In this document: positions 20,700 to 32,433 of the stretch, piece after piece
Layout: every line of letters starts with the position of its first letter
How positions within the stretch are numbered: position 1 is the stretch's first letter
Origin: Archivesica marissinica
Taxonomy: Eukaryota > Mollusca > Bivalvia > Venerida > Vesicomyidae
DNA: 64,000 nt
NCBI GenBank assembly: GCA_014843695.1
Contig: CM026391.1
Span: 19,296,871-19,360,870, forward strand
Direction of reading: 5' to 3'
Notes under the pieces: model-generated
The model's input: the letters and a program-made list of their open reading frames with translations, nothing else
Database searches by the model: none
Told to the model about the DNA's origin: nothing
Made by a program: the position numbers and the translations under genes

Positions 20700-21190
20700 A
20701 GTAATAAGTGACAACATCTGTAATTTACATTGTAGTGTCATTTTTAACTAACTGTTTACTGTAACAGAGGAGGTCAATTACTCATTTTATCTCCATACTG
20801 CTGATAAGCAATAAACACTGTACATGTACTATATACTCAAGGATCAGTATATCTGTGGGAATAGATAACAATGTGAAACGGGGCTATGTGCGGGGAAGCG
20901 ATAATGGTGTTGTATGGCATTTATGTGGGGTACACCACAGGTGCATGTAACAGTGTTTTGATAGCATAATTGAAGTAAAAAAGTAAACAAAAATTGGGAA
21001 CTTTTAAAAAAAAACTGTTTCAGCACCAAAGCGACGCTAAGTCCGCCTGTGGTTGAAAGGGTGTGCACTGACCTAGCCACATCATAGCAGTGGTTAAAGA
21101 ATGTCGTTTATGGTACAATCCTGCCGAGTGTCATACATTGCCAAGTATTAATCTTGCATTGACACAATAATATTAGGTTTATTCTAGAGT
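20700..21190. other. Upstream flank of URAH
   Basis: Presumed intron or promoter side of the hydrolase gene. No leader exon or clear promoter motif could be assigned. Confidence 0.35.
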
Positions 21191-21192
21191 GT

Positions 21193-21292
21193 AAAAAAGG
21201 GCAGGGTGGTCAAAAAAAAGGGCAGGGTGGTCAAAAAAAGGGCAGGGTGGTCAAAAAAAAAGGGCAGGGTGGGTCAGAAAAGAGGCAGGGTG
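21193..21292. repeat. Short tandem repeat, about four units
   Basis: AAAAAAAGGGCAGGGTGGTC repeated with variable A runs. Confidence 0.8.
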
Positions 21293-21379
21293 CATTTTCA
21301 GCTGACACAATGTCAAGATCCTTCACATATATTGCCTATTATTGGCGGTCTTTGGACATCTGAAGACTCAAATGTTCTC

Positions 21380-21655
21380 GAGCAAGAAACATTGCTTTGT
21401 ACTGGTTAACTACCTTGATCAGCTAAGCCTATCCTGGAAAACATGCATATGTCACCTCAAGGGTGTGGCGCCCGTGGCTCAGCATCGGATTTGGAATCGA
21501 AGGTCCCCGGTTCGATACTCAGCCAGAGCATGTAGGCGTATGTGGTGTCATTGAGCATGCACTTCACACACATTGCTTAGTACTGGTTAACAACTTAGGT
21601 CAGCTAAGACTGCCAATGAAGCATGTCTAGGTCCCCGCAAGGGCTTTGACACTAA
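21380..21655 (+). repeat. SINE family F: partial copy, then near-complete copy
   Basis: 21380-21462 is a 5'-truncated body (GCTAAGCCTATCCTGG, AAAACATG). 21466-21655 has a damaged A box (CCCGTGGCTCAGCATCGG), B box CCGGTTCGATACTC, then ATTGCTTAGTACTGGTT and TAGGTCCCCGCAAGGGCTTT. The anticodon-like loop TTTGGAA would read TGG. The tail runs straight into the 32-bp array. Confidence 0.75.
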
Positions 21656-22859
21656 TGGAACATACATACAAGGGGCTTTAACACTAATGGAACAAACATA
21701 CAAGGGGCTTTAACACTAATGGAACATACATACAAAGGGCTTGACATTCAATGGAACAAACATACAAGGGGCTTTAACACTAATGGAACATACATACAAA
21801 GGGCTTGACATTCAATGGAACAAACATACAAGGGGCTTGACATTTAATGGAACATACATATAGGGACTTTGACATTCAATGGAACATACATACAAGGGGC
21901 TTTAACACTAATGGAACATACATACAAATGGGCTTGACATTCAATGGAACATACATACAAAGGACTTGACATTCAATGGAACATACATACAAAGGACTTG
22001 ACATTCAATGGAACATACATACAAAGGACTTGACATTCAATGGAACATACATACAAAGGGCTTGACATTCAATGGAACAAACATACAAGGGGCTTGACAT
22101 TTAATGGAACATACATATAGGGGCTTGACATGTAATGGAACATAATACAAGTGGCTTTAACACTAATGGAACATACATACAAAGGGCTTGACATTCAATG
22201 GAACAAACATACAAGGGGCTTGGCATTCAATGGAACAAACTTACAAAGGGCTTGACATTCAATGGAACATACATATAGGGGCTTGACATTCAATGGAACA
22301 AACATACAAAGGGCTTGACATTCAATGGAACATACATACAAATGGCTTGACATTCAATGGAACATACATACACAGGGCTTGACATTCAATGGAACATACA
22401 TATAGGGGCTTGACATTCAATGGAACAAACATACAAAGGGCTTGACATTCAATGGAACATACATACAAGGGGCTTGACATTCAATGGAACATACATACAA
22501 AGGGCTTGACATTCAATGGAACAAACATACAAAGGGCTTGACATTCAATGGAACAAACATACAAAGGGCTTGACATTCAATGGAACATACATATAGGGGT
22601 TTGACATTCAATGGAACATACATACAAAGGGCTTGACATTTAATGGAACAAACATACAAAGGGCTTGACATTCAATGGAACATACATACAATGGGCTTGA
22701 CATTCAATGGAACATACATACAAAGGGTTTGACATTTAATGGAACATACATATAGGGGCTTGACATTCAATGGAACATATATATAGGGGCTTGACATTCA
22801 ATGGAACATATATATATAGGGGCTTGACATTCAATTGAACATACATACAAAGGGCTTGA
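21642..22859 (+). repeat. 32-bp minisatellite derived from SINE F tail, about 38 units
   Basis: The unit is GGAACATACATACAAAGGGC plus TTGACATTCAAT. The first units overlap the SINE F end (CCGCAAGGGCTTTGACAC), and the other F copy ends CCGCAAGGGGTTTGACATAC followed by ATACATAAC. The array is therefore an expansion of that tail. It is cut at 22859 by a large element and a remnant reappears at 29368-29412. Confidence 0.9.
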
Positions 22860-23011
22860 GGTCAGACGGTGTTATTGATATGGTGGTCTGGGATTGGTTG
22901 AAAAAGTGTAGGGAAGCCCTTAAGAGTTATTGATACATGAACTGATTGGCTGAGTAGGTATTGTCACAAATATTGAAAATGACTTCTAAATATTAAAATA
23001 CAATATATGAG

Positions 23012-23270
23012 TCCGCCTCCGTGGTCGAGTGGTTAAGGTCGCTGACTTGTATACCACTGTAACCTATCATCACTGATGGTCACGGGTTCGAGCCCCGCTC
23101 AGGCCGTGTCTCATTTATATGAAAAAGTTGGCAGTTTCTTACGGAGGTTGGTGCACCCAAGTACTGGTTAACCGCTGGAGCCTGCCCAGGAAAGGTGTTG
23201 AAGTAAACTGCCCGCCGGCGATATAGCCCAAAATGGTGCTGATGCAGGCGTAAAACCGAAATATAAATAT
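23012..23270 (+). mobile_element. SINE family D (tail D2) inserted in the 6.5-kb element
   Basis: Full head (CCTCCGTGGTCGAGTGG), class II-type extra stem, body and D2 tail. It is flanked by perfect 15-bp direct repeats AATACAATATATGAG at 22997-23011 and 23271-23285. It is absent from the three other copies of the module. Confidence 0.95.
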
Positions 23271-23654
23271 AATACAATATATGAGCTGCATTTTGGAATA
23301 TTTAAAAATATTTGCAGACTATTTGGTGACAAATAAACAGCATATTATAAATGCAGGTGTCAGTGCAACATTCACCACCAAATTACCTTCAGAGTAGGGG
23401 GTGGGTGCCTTTAGTGGGAAATAAAAAAAACCGCAATTGGTCAACCCCATTGAAATTTGACATTTTCCTGTGGCTCAAAGGCCATTCTGTTGAAAATTAC
23501 TCTCTTTTGTGCCAAACTATTTTTGGGGGAAATCTAATGACACTGTGTGTTATAATGGTGGCCTATGGAAATTGCAATAGCGGTGTCTGACCTGAACAGC
23601 TGACTGTCAAGGTAATTTGGTGGTGAATGTTGCACTGACACCATGTGCCATATA

Positions 23655-26600
23655 TTTTACTGACATTCTTTTTGTGAGGCCCTTGATATCTACTGGAACC
23701 AATTGCAAGCTTGTTTCAATTAAACAACACTATTTCCTAATGAAAAAATCAATTTTAACAACTAAACATACTCACCCTGAAGGAAGAGATATCAATTATA
23801 AATGTATTAACACAAGTAAAGGGAGGTAATTTGAAACCATAACAGCCTGCTTCTAGGTTCTATATGCCATTATTTACTCAGTAACAATGATTATTTATCC
23901 ATTTTTGGGTTCATTTTAGATCCAGGCAATGTAAAATGACCACTTTCAATTGTTTAAAGAATACATGGGCTTTTGTGCCATAATAGGCATCTTTAGTGAA
24001 GTTTCAATAAATCAAATCCAATGTTGTAGGTCTGAACCACCATAGTAATTCTTATCAACAGTAATTAGAATGAAAGCTCCCTGGAAAATTGCACCACAGT
24101 AAGTACTGCGAAGGAAACCGACACATTTTAAGAAGCGCACATGGAACCTAGGTGGCAGAATTTGCGACATATGTCGCTGAAGCCATTTATTGACTCGCGT
24201 TATGTGAAAAACTGCATTTCTCCAGACCCTACTGTTGTATGTATTAGGAACCCCTTTGAATTATTATTTAAGCTTAAAATGGTTCTTAATGTACACCATG
24301 AAGTAATTCCCAACTTGATAAACTAGTATATGTGATTCAGATGTTGCAAATATCTCAGCAGTCTTTGTATCACAGAGCATAAGGACTAATCTTCATTGTA
24401 AACAATACATAAACACCTCAGAACTATGTTATGTAACACCCTGTCTGGGCTCATATTGCATAGCTACCTATTGTTTCCAGCACTCACACATTCAAATCAT
24501 ATTGCCGGGCAGTTAATCAAGCTATACATTGAAAATAAGCCTCTCCTAGGCAGCATTTTGGTGTGTAGTACTTTTCAAATAACATCATTCTTTACATTGT
24601 CCTTTAGGTCAGACACCGCTATTGCAATTTCCATAGGCCACCATTATAACACACAGTGTCATTAGATTTCCCCCAAAAATAGTTTGGCACAAAAGAGAGT
24701 AGTTTTCAACAGAATGGCCTTTGAGCCACAGGAAAATGTCAAATTTCAATGGGGTTGACCGATTACGTTTTTATATTTCTCACTAAAGGCACCCACCCCC
24801 TACTCTGAAGGTAATTTGGTGGTGAATGTTGCACTGACACCTGCATTTATAATATGCTGTTTATTTGTCACCAAATAGTCTGCAAATATTTTTAAATATT
24901 CCAAAATGCAGCTCATATTGTATTTTAATATTTAGAAGTCATTTTCAATATTTGTGACAATACCTACTCAGCCAATCAGTTCATGTATCAATAACTCTTA
25001 AGGGCTTCCCTACACTTTTTCAACCAATCCCAGACCACTATATCAATAACACTGTCTGACCTAAAGACAATTTTTGTTGGCATTTCATTTAATATAAAAG
25101 ATATATACTATTACAATAAACATTTCTGCACATAAATATGACTTTCTTATGTCTTCCACATCACCATTGCACAGCACATGCCTTCAAATGGGACACTATG
25201 CAGTGTGCTTAACATAGACTGTTGGCCATTTTTGCAATAGAACTCTAAATAAGACATTTATAATGTCGTCACATATTAATCTTTACACTAACAGTGTAAT
25301 ATTTCTCATGAATATATGAAATAATGTCTGCATGAGACAGACATACCACATGTATAGTATTAGATAAGACATTGTGGTGATTAGAGACAATTATTTTACC
25401 CCCCCCCCCTGCAAAACAAGGGTTTTTTGAAGAATGGAACTAAATCTTGCAACAGGAAGCTACTGAAAGGAAATACTTATTTGCATGGAGCACAAAAAAT
25501 GTCACACAGGCAAAAAGGAAGACAACAAACATGGCAAATGATGGTCATTACAAATGCTGAGTGGGTCAGGCAGCTTACTGTAGGTCACATGACAGTAAGA
25601 AATGGCAGACAAGTAACTACAATATGCATTTAACTTCAGCTAGTGTGTCGTGAAAAACGGCACTTGTGAGAGGACTACAAACTGGCATGCCTCTTGAAAT
25701 AGACATTTCATCTTAGGGAGGTGAAGAGTTTGTGCAAAAATTAATAAAATTACTGAAAGATAACCACTCAAAGCATGAAAGGCTATTTGTGCAATATATT
25801 TTAAAGAAATTCATTTGTGTGAGGCCCTTGATATCGATGGAACCAATTGCAGTGTCAATTAAACAACCACTATTTTCCTAATGAAAAATCCAATTGAACC
25901 AAACATACTCACACTGAAGGACACAGATATCAATTATAAAGTATTAACACTAATAAAGGGAGGTAATTTGAACACACCAGCCTGCTTATAGGTTCCTATA
26001 TGCTATTATTTACTCAGTACAATGAATTATTTATCATTTTTGCTTTCATTTTATATCAGACAATGTAAAATGACCACTTTTCATTATTTAACTGCATTCA
26101 CATTGGGCTTATTGTGCCATAATAGGCATTATTAGTGAAGTTTCAATGAATCAAATCCAATGTTGTAGGTCTTAACCAGCATAGTAATTATTATCAACAG
26201 TAATTAGAATGAAAGTTCCCTGGAAAATTGCACCACAATAAGTACTGCGAAGGAAACCGACAAATTTTAACAAGCGCACATGGAACCTAGGTGACAGAAT
26301 TATTTGCGACATTTGCGACATATGTCGCTGAAGCCATTTTTTGACTCGCGGCTATGTGAAGAACTGCATTTCTCCAGACCCTACTGTTGTATGTATTAGA
26401 AACCCCATTGAATTATTAGTTAAGCTTAAAATGGTTCTCAATGTACACCATGAAGTAATTCCCAACTTGATAAACTAGTATATGTGATTCAGATGTTGCA
26501 AATATCTCAGCACAGTCTTTGTATCACAGAGAATAAGGACTAATCTTCATTGTAAACAATACATAAACACCTCAGAACTATGTTATGTAACACCCTGTCT

Positions 26601-29367
26601 GGGCTCATATTGAATAGCTACCTATTGTTTCCAGCACTCACACATTCAAATCATACTGCCGGGCAGTTAATCAAGCTATACATTGAAAATAAGCCTCTCC
26701 CAGGCAGCATTTTGGTGTGTAGTACTTTTCAAATAACATCATTCTTTACATTGTCCTTTAGGTCAGACACTGCTATTGCAATTTCCATAGGCCACCATTA
26801 TAACACACAGTGCCATTAGATTTTCCCCAAAAATAGTTTGGCACAAAAGAGAGTAGTTTTCAACAGAATGGCCTTTGAGCCACAGGAAAATGTCAAATTT
26901 CAATGGGGTTGACCGATTGCGGTTTTTTATATTTCCCACTAAAGGCACCCACCCCCTACTCTGAAGGTAATTTGGTGGTGAATGTTGCACTGACACCTGC
27001 ATTTATAATATGCTGTTTATTTGTCACCAAATAGTCTGCACATATTTTTAAATATTCCAAAATGCAGCTCATATATTGTATTTTAATATTTAGAAGTCAT
27101 TTTCAATATTTGTGACAATACCTACTCAGCCAATCAGTTCATGTATCAATAAATCTTAAGGGCTTCCCTACACTTTTTCAACCAATCCGAGACCACTATA
27201 TCAATAACACCGTCTGACCTAAAGACAATTTTTTTTGGCATTTCATTTAATATAAAAGATATATACCATTACAATAAACATTTCTGCACATAAATATGAC
27301 TTTCTTATGTCTTCCACATCACCATTGCACAGCACATGCCTTCAAATGGGACACTATGCAGTGTGCTTAACATAGACTGTTGGCCATTTTTGCAATAGAA
27401 CTCTAAATAAGACATTTATAATGTCGTCACATATTAATCTTTACACTAACAGTGTAATATTTCTCATGAATATATGAAATAATGTCTACATGAGACAGAC
27501 ATACCACATTTATAGTATTAGATAAGACATTGTGGTGATTAGAGACAATTATTTTACCCCACCCCCCTGCAAAACAAGGGTTTTTTGAAGAATGGAACTA
27601 AGTCTTGCACCAGGAAGCTACTGAAAGGAAATACTTATTTGCATGGAGCACAAAAAAATGTCACACAGGCAAAAAGGAAGACAACAAACATGGCAAATGA
27701 TGGTCATTACAAATGCTGAGTGGGTCAGGCAGCTTACTGTAGGTCACATGACAGTAAGAAATGGCAGAAAAGTAACTACAATATGCATTTAACTTCAGCT
27801 AGTGTGTCTTGAACAAGCACTGTGAGAGGACTGCAACTGTGCATTGCCTCTTGAAATATGACATTTCATCTTAGGGAGGTGAAGTTTGTTGCAAATATTA
27901 ATAAATTACTGAAATATAACCACTCAAAAGCAATGAATATGCATATTTGTGCCATATATTTTACTGAAATTCTTTTTGTGAGGCCCTTGATATCTACTGG
28001 AACCAATTGCAAGCTTGTTTCAATTAAACAACACTATTTCCTAATGAAAAAATCAATTTTAACCATAACATACTCACACTGAAGGACAGAGATATCAATT
28101 ATAAAGTATTAACACTAATAAAGGGAGGTAATTTGAACACATAACAGCCTGCTTATAGGTTCCTATATGCCATTATTTACTCAGTACAATGAATTATTTA
28201 TCATTTTTTGGGTTCATTTTATATCAGGCAATGTAAAATGACCACTTTCATTGTTTAACTGCATTCACATTGGGCTTATTGTGCCATAATAGGCATCTTT
28301 AGTGAAGTTTCAATAAATCAAATCCAATGTTGTAGGTCTGAACCACCATAGTAATTCTTATCAACAGTAATTAGAATGAAAGCTCCCTGGAAAATTGCAC
28401 CACAATAAGTACTGCGAAGGAAACCGACACATTTTAAGAAGCGCACATGGAACCTAGGTGGCAGAATTTGCGACATATGTCGCTGAAGCCATTTATTGAC
28501 TCGCGTTATGTGAAAAACTGCATTTCTCCAGACCCTACTGTTGTATGTATTAGGAACCCCTTTGAATTATTATTTAAGCTTAAAATGGTTCTTAATGTAC
28601 ACCATGAAGTAATTCCCAACTTGATAAACTGGTATATGTGATTCAGATGTTGCAAATATCTCAGCACAGTCTTTGTATCACAGAGCATAAGGACTAATCT
28701 TCATTGTAAACAATACATAAACACCTCAGAACTATGTTATGTAACACCCTGTCTGGGCTCATATTGCATAGCTACCTATTGTTTCCAGCACTCACACATT
28801 CAAATCATATTGCCGGGCAGTTAATCAAGCTATACATTGAAAATAAGCCTCTCCTAGGCAGCATTTTGGTGTGTAGTACTTTTCAAATAACATCATTCTT
28901 TACATTGTCCTTTAGGTCAGACACCGCTATTGCAATTTCCATAGGCCACCATTATAACACACAGTGTCATTAGATTTCCCCCAAAAATAGTTTGGCACAA
29001 AAGAGAGTAGTTTTCAACAGAATGGCCTTTGAGCCACAGGAAAATGTCAAATTTCAATGGGGTTGACCGATTGCGGTTTTTTATATTTCTCACTAAAGGC
29101 ACCCACCCCCTACTCTGAAGGTAATTTGGTGGTGAATGTTGCACTGACACCTGCATTTATAATATGCTGTTTATTTGTCACCAAATAGACTGCAAATATT
29201 TTTAAATATTCCAAAATGCAGCTCATATATTGTATTTTAATATTTAGAAGTCATTTTCAATATTTGTGACAATACCTACTCGGCCAATCAGTTCATGTAT
29301 CAATAACTCTTAAGGGCTAACTTTTTCAACCAATCCCAGACCACCATATCAATAACACCGTCTGACC
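23655..29367. repeat. 2154-bp tandem units, about 2.6 copies
   Basis: GAGGCCCTTGATATC recurs at about 23680, 25833 and 27983, and CTGTCTGGGCTCATATTG at about 24440, 26594 and 28748. Spacing is 2154-2155 bp. Copies differ by substitutions and small indels; the middle copy is the most diverged (25800-26350). Conserved 79-codon frames on both strands simply reflect copy identity. Confidence 0.9.
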
Positions 29368-29412
29368 TAACATACATACAAAGGGCTTGACATTCAGCTG
29401 TTCAATGGAAAG

Positions 29413-30330
29413 TAAACAGATAATCGTGCGTTTGGCCTTTGGGACGAGGATCATGACTAATCTATTTAACTCTGATACTACACCTGGTTCTTGGAGTCAA
29501 ACAGATGACCAACTGTTACTCTTAATCGATCTTCAGTAGATGACATTCATTCAATTAAATACTAACAGCTTAATATATAATTCTAATATTCTTCTCGCGA
29601 AAACTAGTGGCATTCAAATAAGGACATTTCTATTGCGCATGCGTCTGGAATATGTTTTGTTTACGATGCGACATAATTTGCTATATGCGGAAATAAATTA
29701 GGTCATATACCACTAATTGGCACCTCTAAGTACACATTTTATTTCTAGTCATCTTGTGATAAGGTTGTAAAACAACAAATAAATTGCCTATTAAATACAT
29801 AGTAAAAAGTAAAAACATACAGTCTATAATTATTTCCAATCTATCATTTCTTCTGATACCACGTCTACAGCAAGAATGTTCAAAATGTAATGGTTCACAT
29901 AGCCAGTGTTCACCTGTGAACAACGTAACGTCACTGTGTTTACACACTGTATTCCTCCGCCAAATAATACAGTATACCAACCTTCAGTTTGCAATGGCAT
30001 GAATTCTTATACCACGTCTTTTATCTACATCTACACATCAACTAGTCTGAAGTATTCTCAAGTCACATAATTTCTCCAAAAAAAAAGAACAGAACAACTA
30101 TACGCTGCCTGTTATGAAAATGTATTTTTAACAAAAAGAAAAATGAACTATATTAGTTATTGGGACTACATTCGACTTTTCAGCCTAAAATAAAAAGAAA
30201 ATGTGTTTGCAGGAGTGAATGATCGAATTATATTTCACTCAGTCTAATGAACAAAAAAGCTATTATTATCATACATGGTTAGCACCACTTGTGATAATAA
30301 TGCTTTCAGTGTTTTAAATAATGCTTTCAA
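29413..30330. other. No gene assigned
   Basis: A splice-like TTGTTCACAG|GTGAACACT occurs on the minus strand near 29910, with about 27 open codons after it. No domain can be named, so I do not call an exon. Confidence 0.3.
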
Positions 30331-30429
30331 TAGATCTATTAAATTATATATATAAATATACCAACCTGGCTGTTGCTTCTCCTCAGAGCCATGTTATTTC
30401 TCAGATCAGCCATCTCCGCCATATTATAT

Positions 30430-30740
30430 TTGGGCAACTTCTGTATTTTTCTCCTAGTTTGTATCTTCATTCACATCACCATCATTCACACCATTGTCGT
30501 GGTCATCATCACCATCATCAGCATCATCACCACAACCACCAGCATCATCACCACAACCACCAGCATCATCACCACATCCACCAGCATCATCACCACCATC
30601 ACCGTGGTACATAATCATCATCACCACCATCATCATCAACATCACCATCATAATCATCATCATTAACAACATCTTCATTATCATTAGCATCACCACTGTC
30701 ATCCACACTGTCATCATTAGCATTGTCATAATACTCTGGA
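30430..30740. repeat. ATC/GAT trinucleotide-rich low-complexity tract
   Basis: CATCATCACCACAACCACCAG-type repeats just 3' of the acidic gene's stop. In a shifted minus frame they read GGCGDDAGGCGDD. They open His-rich frames on plus and Met/Asp frames on minus, none supported. Confidence 0.8.
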
Positions 30741-31659
30741 AACAAGATGGCTATTGGAATCAATTGCATACTGCCATCATCAACACCGTCATCATCATCC
30801 TCATCCTCAGTTTCTTCTTCCAAAGAAACATGAACTTTTTCTTCTTCCCATATAACACTGAACCCATACTGGACCTACCTGGTGACTTTACCAGGTTATG
30901 GTTACCATAACAAACACGTTCATCATACATATCACCAATACTGTCATCATTAGCATCATCTTCTTCTTCCAAAGAAAAATTAACTGTACCCTTCTTCTTA
31001 TCATAATGCACTGAACGCATACTGGACCTACCTGGTGACATTACAAGGTTATGGTTACCAGAACAAACACCTTCATCATCACTATAATCAACACTGTCAT
31101 CATTAGCATCATCATCATCATCATCACCAGGACTGTAGATAGATATGTGTATCCAACGGATCCCACCATCATCAACATCGTCACCATCATCGTCATCATC
31201 ATCTTCAACAACACAATGACCAGCATTATCACCAGAATCATAATCATCAACACTGATATCATCATTATCACCAGAATCATAATCATCAACACTGACATCA
31301 TCATTATCAGCAGATTCAGCAACACCCTGGCCATTACTAGCACCCGATTATAAATTAGCAACACCCTGGCCATTACTAGCACCCGATTCTAAATCAGCAA
31401 CACCATGACCATTGTCAGCACCAGCATCATAATTGTCAACACTGACAGAACAATTAGCCTCAAAATCAGAAACACCATGCCCATTATTAGCACCAGAATC
31501 AGAATCATCCACACCGCCATCATCATTTGCATCACAATCACCATTATCAGCAACTCTGGCATAAGTGTCATCATCATCATCATCAGCAGCAGCAGCATGT
31601 TTGTTCTTGCAGCAGCATAATTGAGCACACATATTCCGAAATTTTCTAAGCAGCCCCAT
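30599..31659 (-). CDS. Candidate Asp-rich acidic protein, N-terminally lipid-anchored (one in-frame stop)
   Basis: Unrecognised family. ATG at 31659-31657 in the context AAGATGG. The N-terminus MGLLRKFRNMCAQLCCCKNK has Gly2 and a CCC cluster, the layout of myristoylated, palmitoylated membrane-anchored proteins (inference). The rest is mostly Asp, Asn, Gly and Glu. A motif around VCSGNHNLVMSP is repeated as VCYGNHNLVKSP. Two CCAG|GTAGGT..TTTGGAAG segments, 66 bp (30966-31031) and 62 bp (30817-30878), look like mini-introns. Removing both keeps one frame to TGA at 30601-30599, ending DDDYVPR. A TAA at 31350-31348 arose in a 36-bp duplicated unit (GAA to TAA) and truncates the product, so this is a pseudogene, an allele or an error. 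Trinucleotide-rich DNA lowers confidence. Confidence 0.5.
30817..30878 (-). other. Candidate mini-intron 2 (62 bp)
   Basis: Same donor and acceptor as mini-intron 1. The length is not a multiple of three. Without splicing the acidic frame is lost to KKKLRMRMMM; with splicing it continues as PEEETEDEDDDDG. This is the best evidence that the pair are real introns. Confidence 0.45.
30966..31031 (-). other. Candidate mini-intron 1 (66 bp)
   Basis: Donor CCAG|GTAGGT and acceptor AATTTTTCTTTGGAAG|AA. The length is a multiple of three, so the frame is open whether or not it is removed. Confidence 0.4.
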
Positions 31660-31726
31660 CTTTCTAAATCTTTATAAATCTGACTTAATTGTCTCCAATG
31701 ACAACGCAGTTTCGTTAGCGTAATAG

Positions 31727-31745
31727 TGACGTCATGGTCACGTGA
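31727..31745 (-). promoter_or_regulatory. CRE and E-box pair upstream of the acidic gene
   Basis: TGACGTCA (31727-31734) and TCACGTGA (31738-31745) are both palindromic. They lie 68-87 bases before the acidic gene's ATG. They match CREB/ATF and bHLH-Zip binding sites respectively. No TATA box is evident. Confidence 0.5.
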
Positions 31746-32047
31746 TCAGTGTGTCAAATTCAGTATCCGGGGCATCGTTTGCACGCAAATAAACACCACG
31801 AAACATGAGTTTAATCTTTCTTATTACAATTAGACATATAATTCCAACATTTTGTAATAAACAATGTATTCATTTAGCAACTTCTAATGTTGTTACTTTT
31901 TTCAACTGTGTATTCTTAGGCCGTATCATTTAGGCGGCCATCTTGAAAAAAGTAGATCCTTAAAACAATACTTAAGAAATGTGTCCCACATTGGATGTGA
32001 CCAGTGTGTGTGGAGCGTTAAGTTAACCGTGGTTCTCATCCATGTGT

Positions 32048-32248
32048 GCGTCCGTGGTCCAGTGGTAGAGCGTCGGATTTGGAATCGAACGGTCCCGGGT
32101 TCGATACTCGGCCAGGCCACGTATGTAGTGCCATTGAGCAAGGCACCTCACACACATTGCTTAGTACTGGTTAATCGCTTAGGTCGGCTAAGCCTGCCCA
32201 GGAAAACATGTCTACGTCCCCGCAAGGGGTTTGACATACATACATAAC
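32048..32248 (+). mobile_element. SINE family F, complete copy
   Basis: A box TCCGTGGTCCAGTGGTAGAG, B box CCCGGGTTCGATACTC, body ATTGAGCAAGGCACCTCAC and GCTTAGTACTGGTTAATCG, end CCCCGCAAGGGGTTTGAC then (ATAC)n. This is the parental form of the 21642-22859 array. Confidence 0.88.
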
Positions 32249-32267
32249 ATATTAAAAACAAAAGTCG

Positions 32268-32433
32268 TGATATGCTTAGCGCAGTGGTAGCGCGTTCGCT
32301 TCAGTTGCGAAATGCCCGAGTTCGTGCACAGCTACAGCCGATATGATTGTGCCCTTAGGCAAGGTATTTAAATTTCACATTACATCAGGAATGAGGTCTC
32401 GATAGTGATTCATATAAGTTGTAATAACTTGTT
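32268..32433 (+). mobile_element. SINE family A
   Basis: GTCGTGATATGCTTAGCGCAG, then TTCGCTTCAGTTGCGAAATG, B box CCGAGTTCGTGC, body ATTGTGCCCTTAGGCAAGG, T2 tail cut after GTAATAACTTG. About 30 body bases are missing. Confidence 0.8.

Larger units (their letters stand above)
22860..29367. mobile_element. 6.5-kb non-autonomous element with long terminal inverted repeats
   Basis: The outer ends are GGTCAGACGGTGTTATTG and CAATAACACCGTCTGACC, continuing as inverted repeats for about 455 bp. On both sides lies the 32-bp SINE-F minisatellite, so the whole block interrupted that array. Inside, 455-bp modules bounded by GGTCAGAC..GTCTGACC lie at 22860-23592 (forward, enlarged by a SINE), 24607-25061, 26761-27219 and 28915-29367 (all reverse). 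They form a tandem period of 2154 bp. No transposase or conserved domain is encoded. The terminal GG..CC with TWA-like flanks (TTTA/TAAA internally) hints at PIF/Harbinger, but that is uncertain. Confidence 0.75.

Noticed and set aside
20084..20741. 136-codon plus and 199-codon minus frames across the 36-bp repeat
   Set aside because: The minus frame contains the true URAH exon 1 but reads past its donor into an intronic minisatellite. The plus frame is pure repeat.
24426..29156. 79-codon frames conserved in all 2154-bp units on both strands
   Set aside because: Conservation equals that of the surrounding repeat and holds on both strands, so it reflects recent duplication.
29880..29990. Possible exon on either strand near 29.9 kb
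   Set aside because: A splice-like acceptor and a short open frame exist, but no domain, no matching donor and no neighbouring exon.
30321..30910. His-rich and Ser/Pro-rich plus-strand frames
   Set aside because: They come from ATC/CAC trinucleotide repeats opposite the acidic minus-strand frame.
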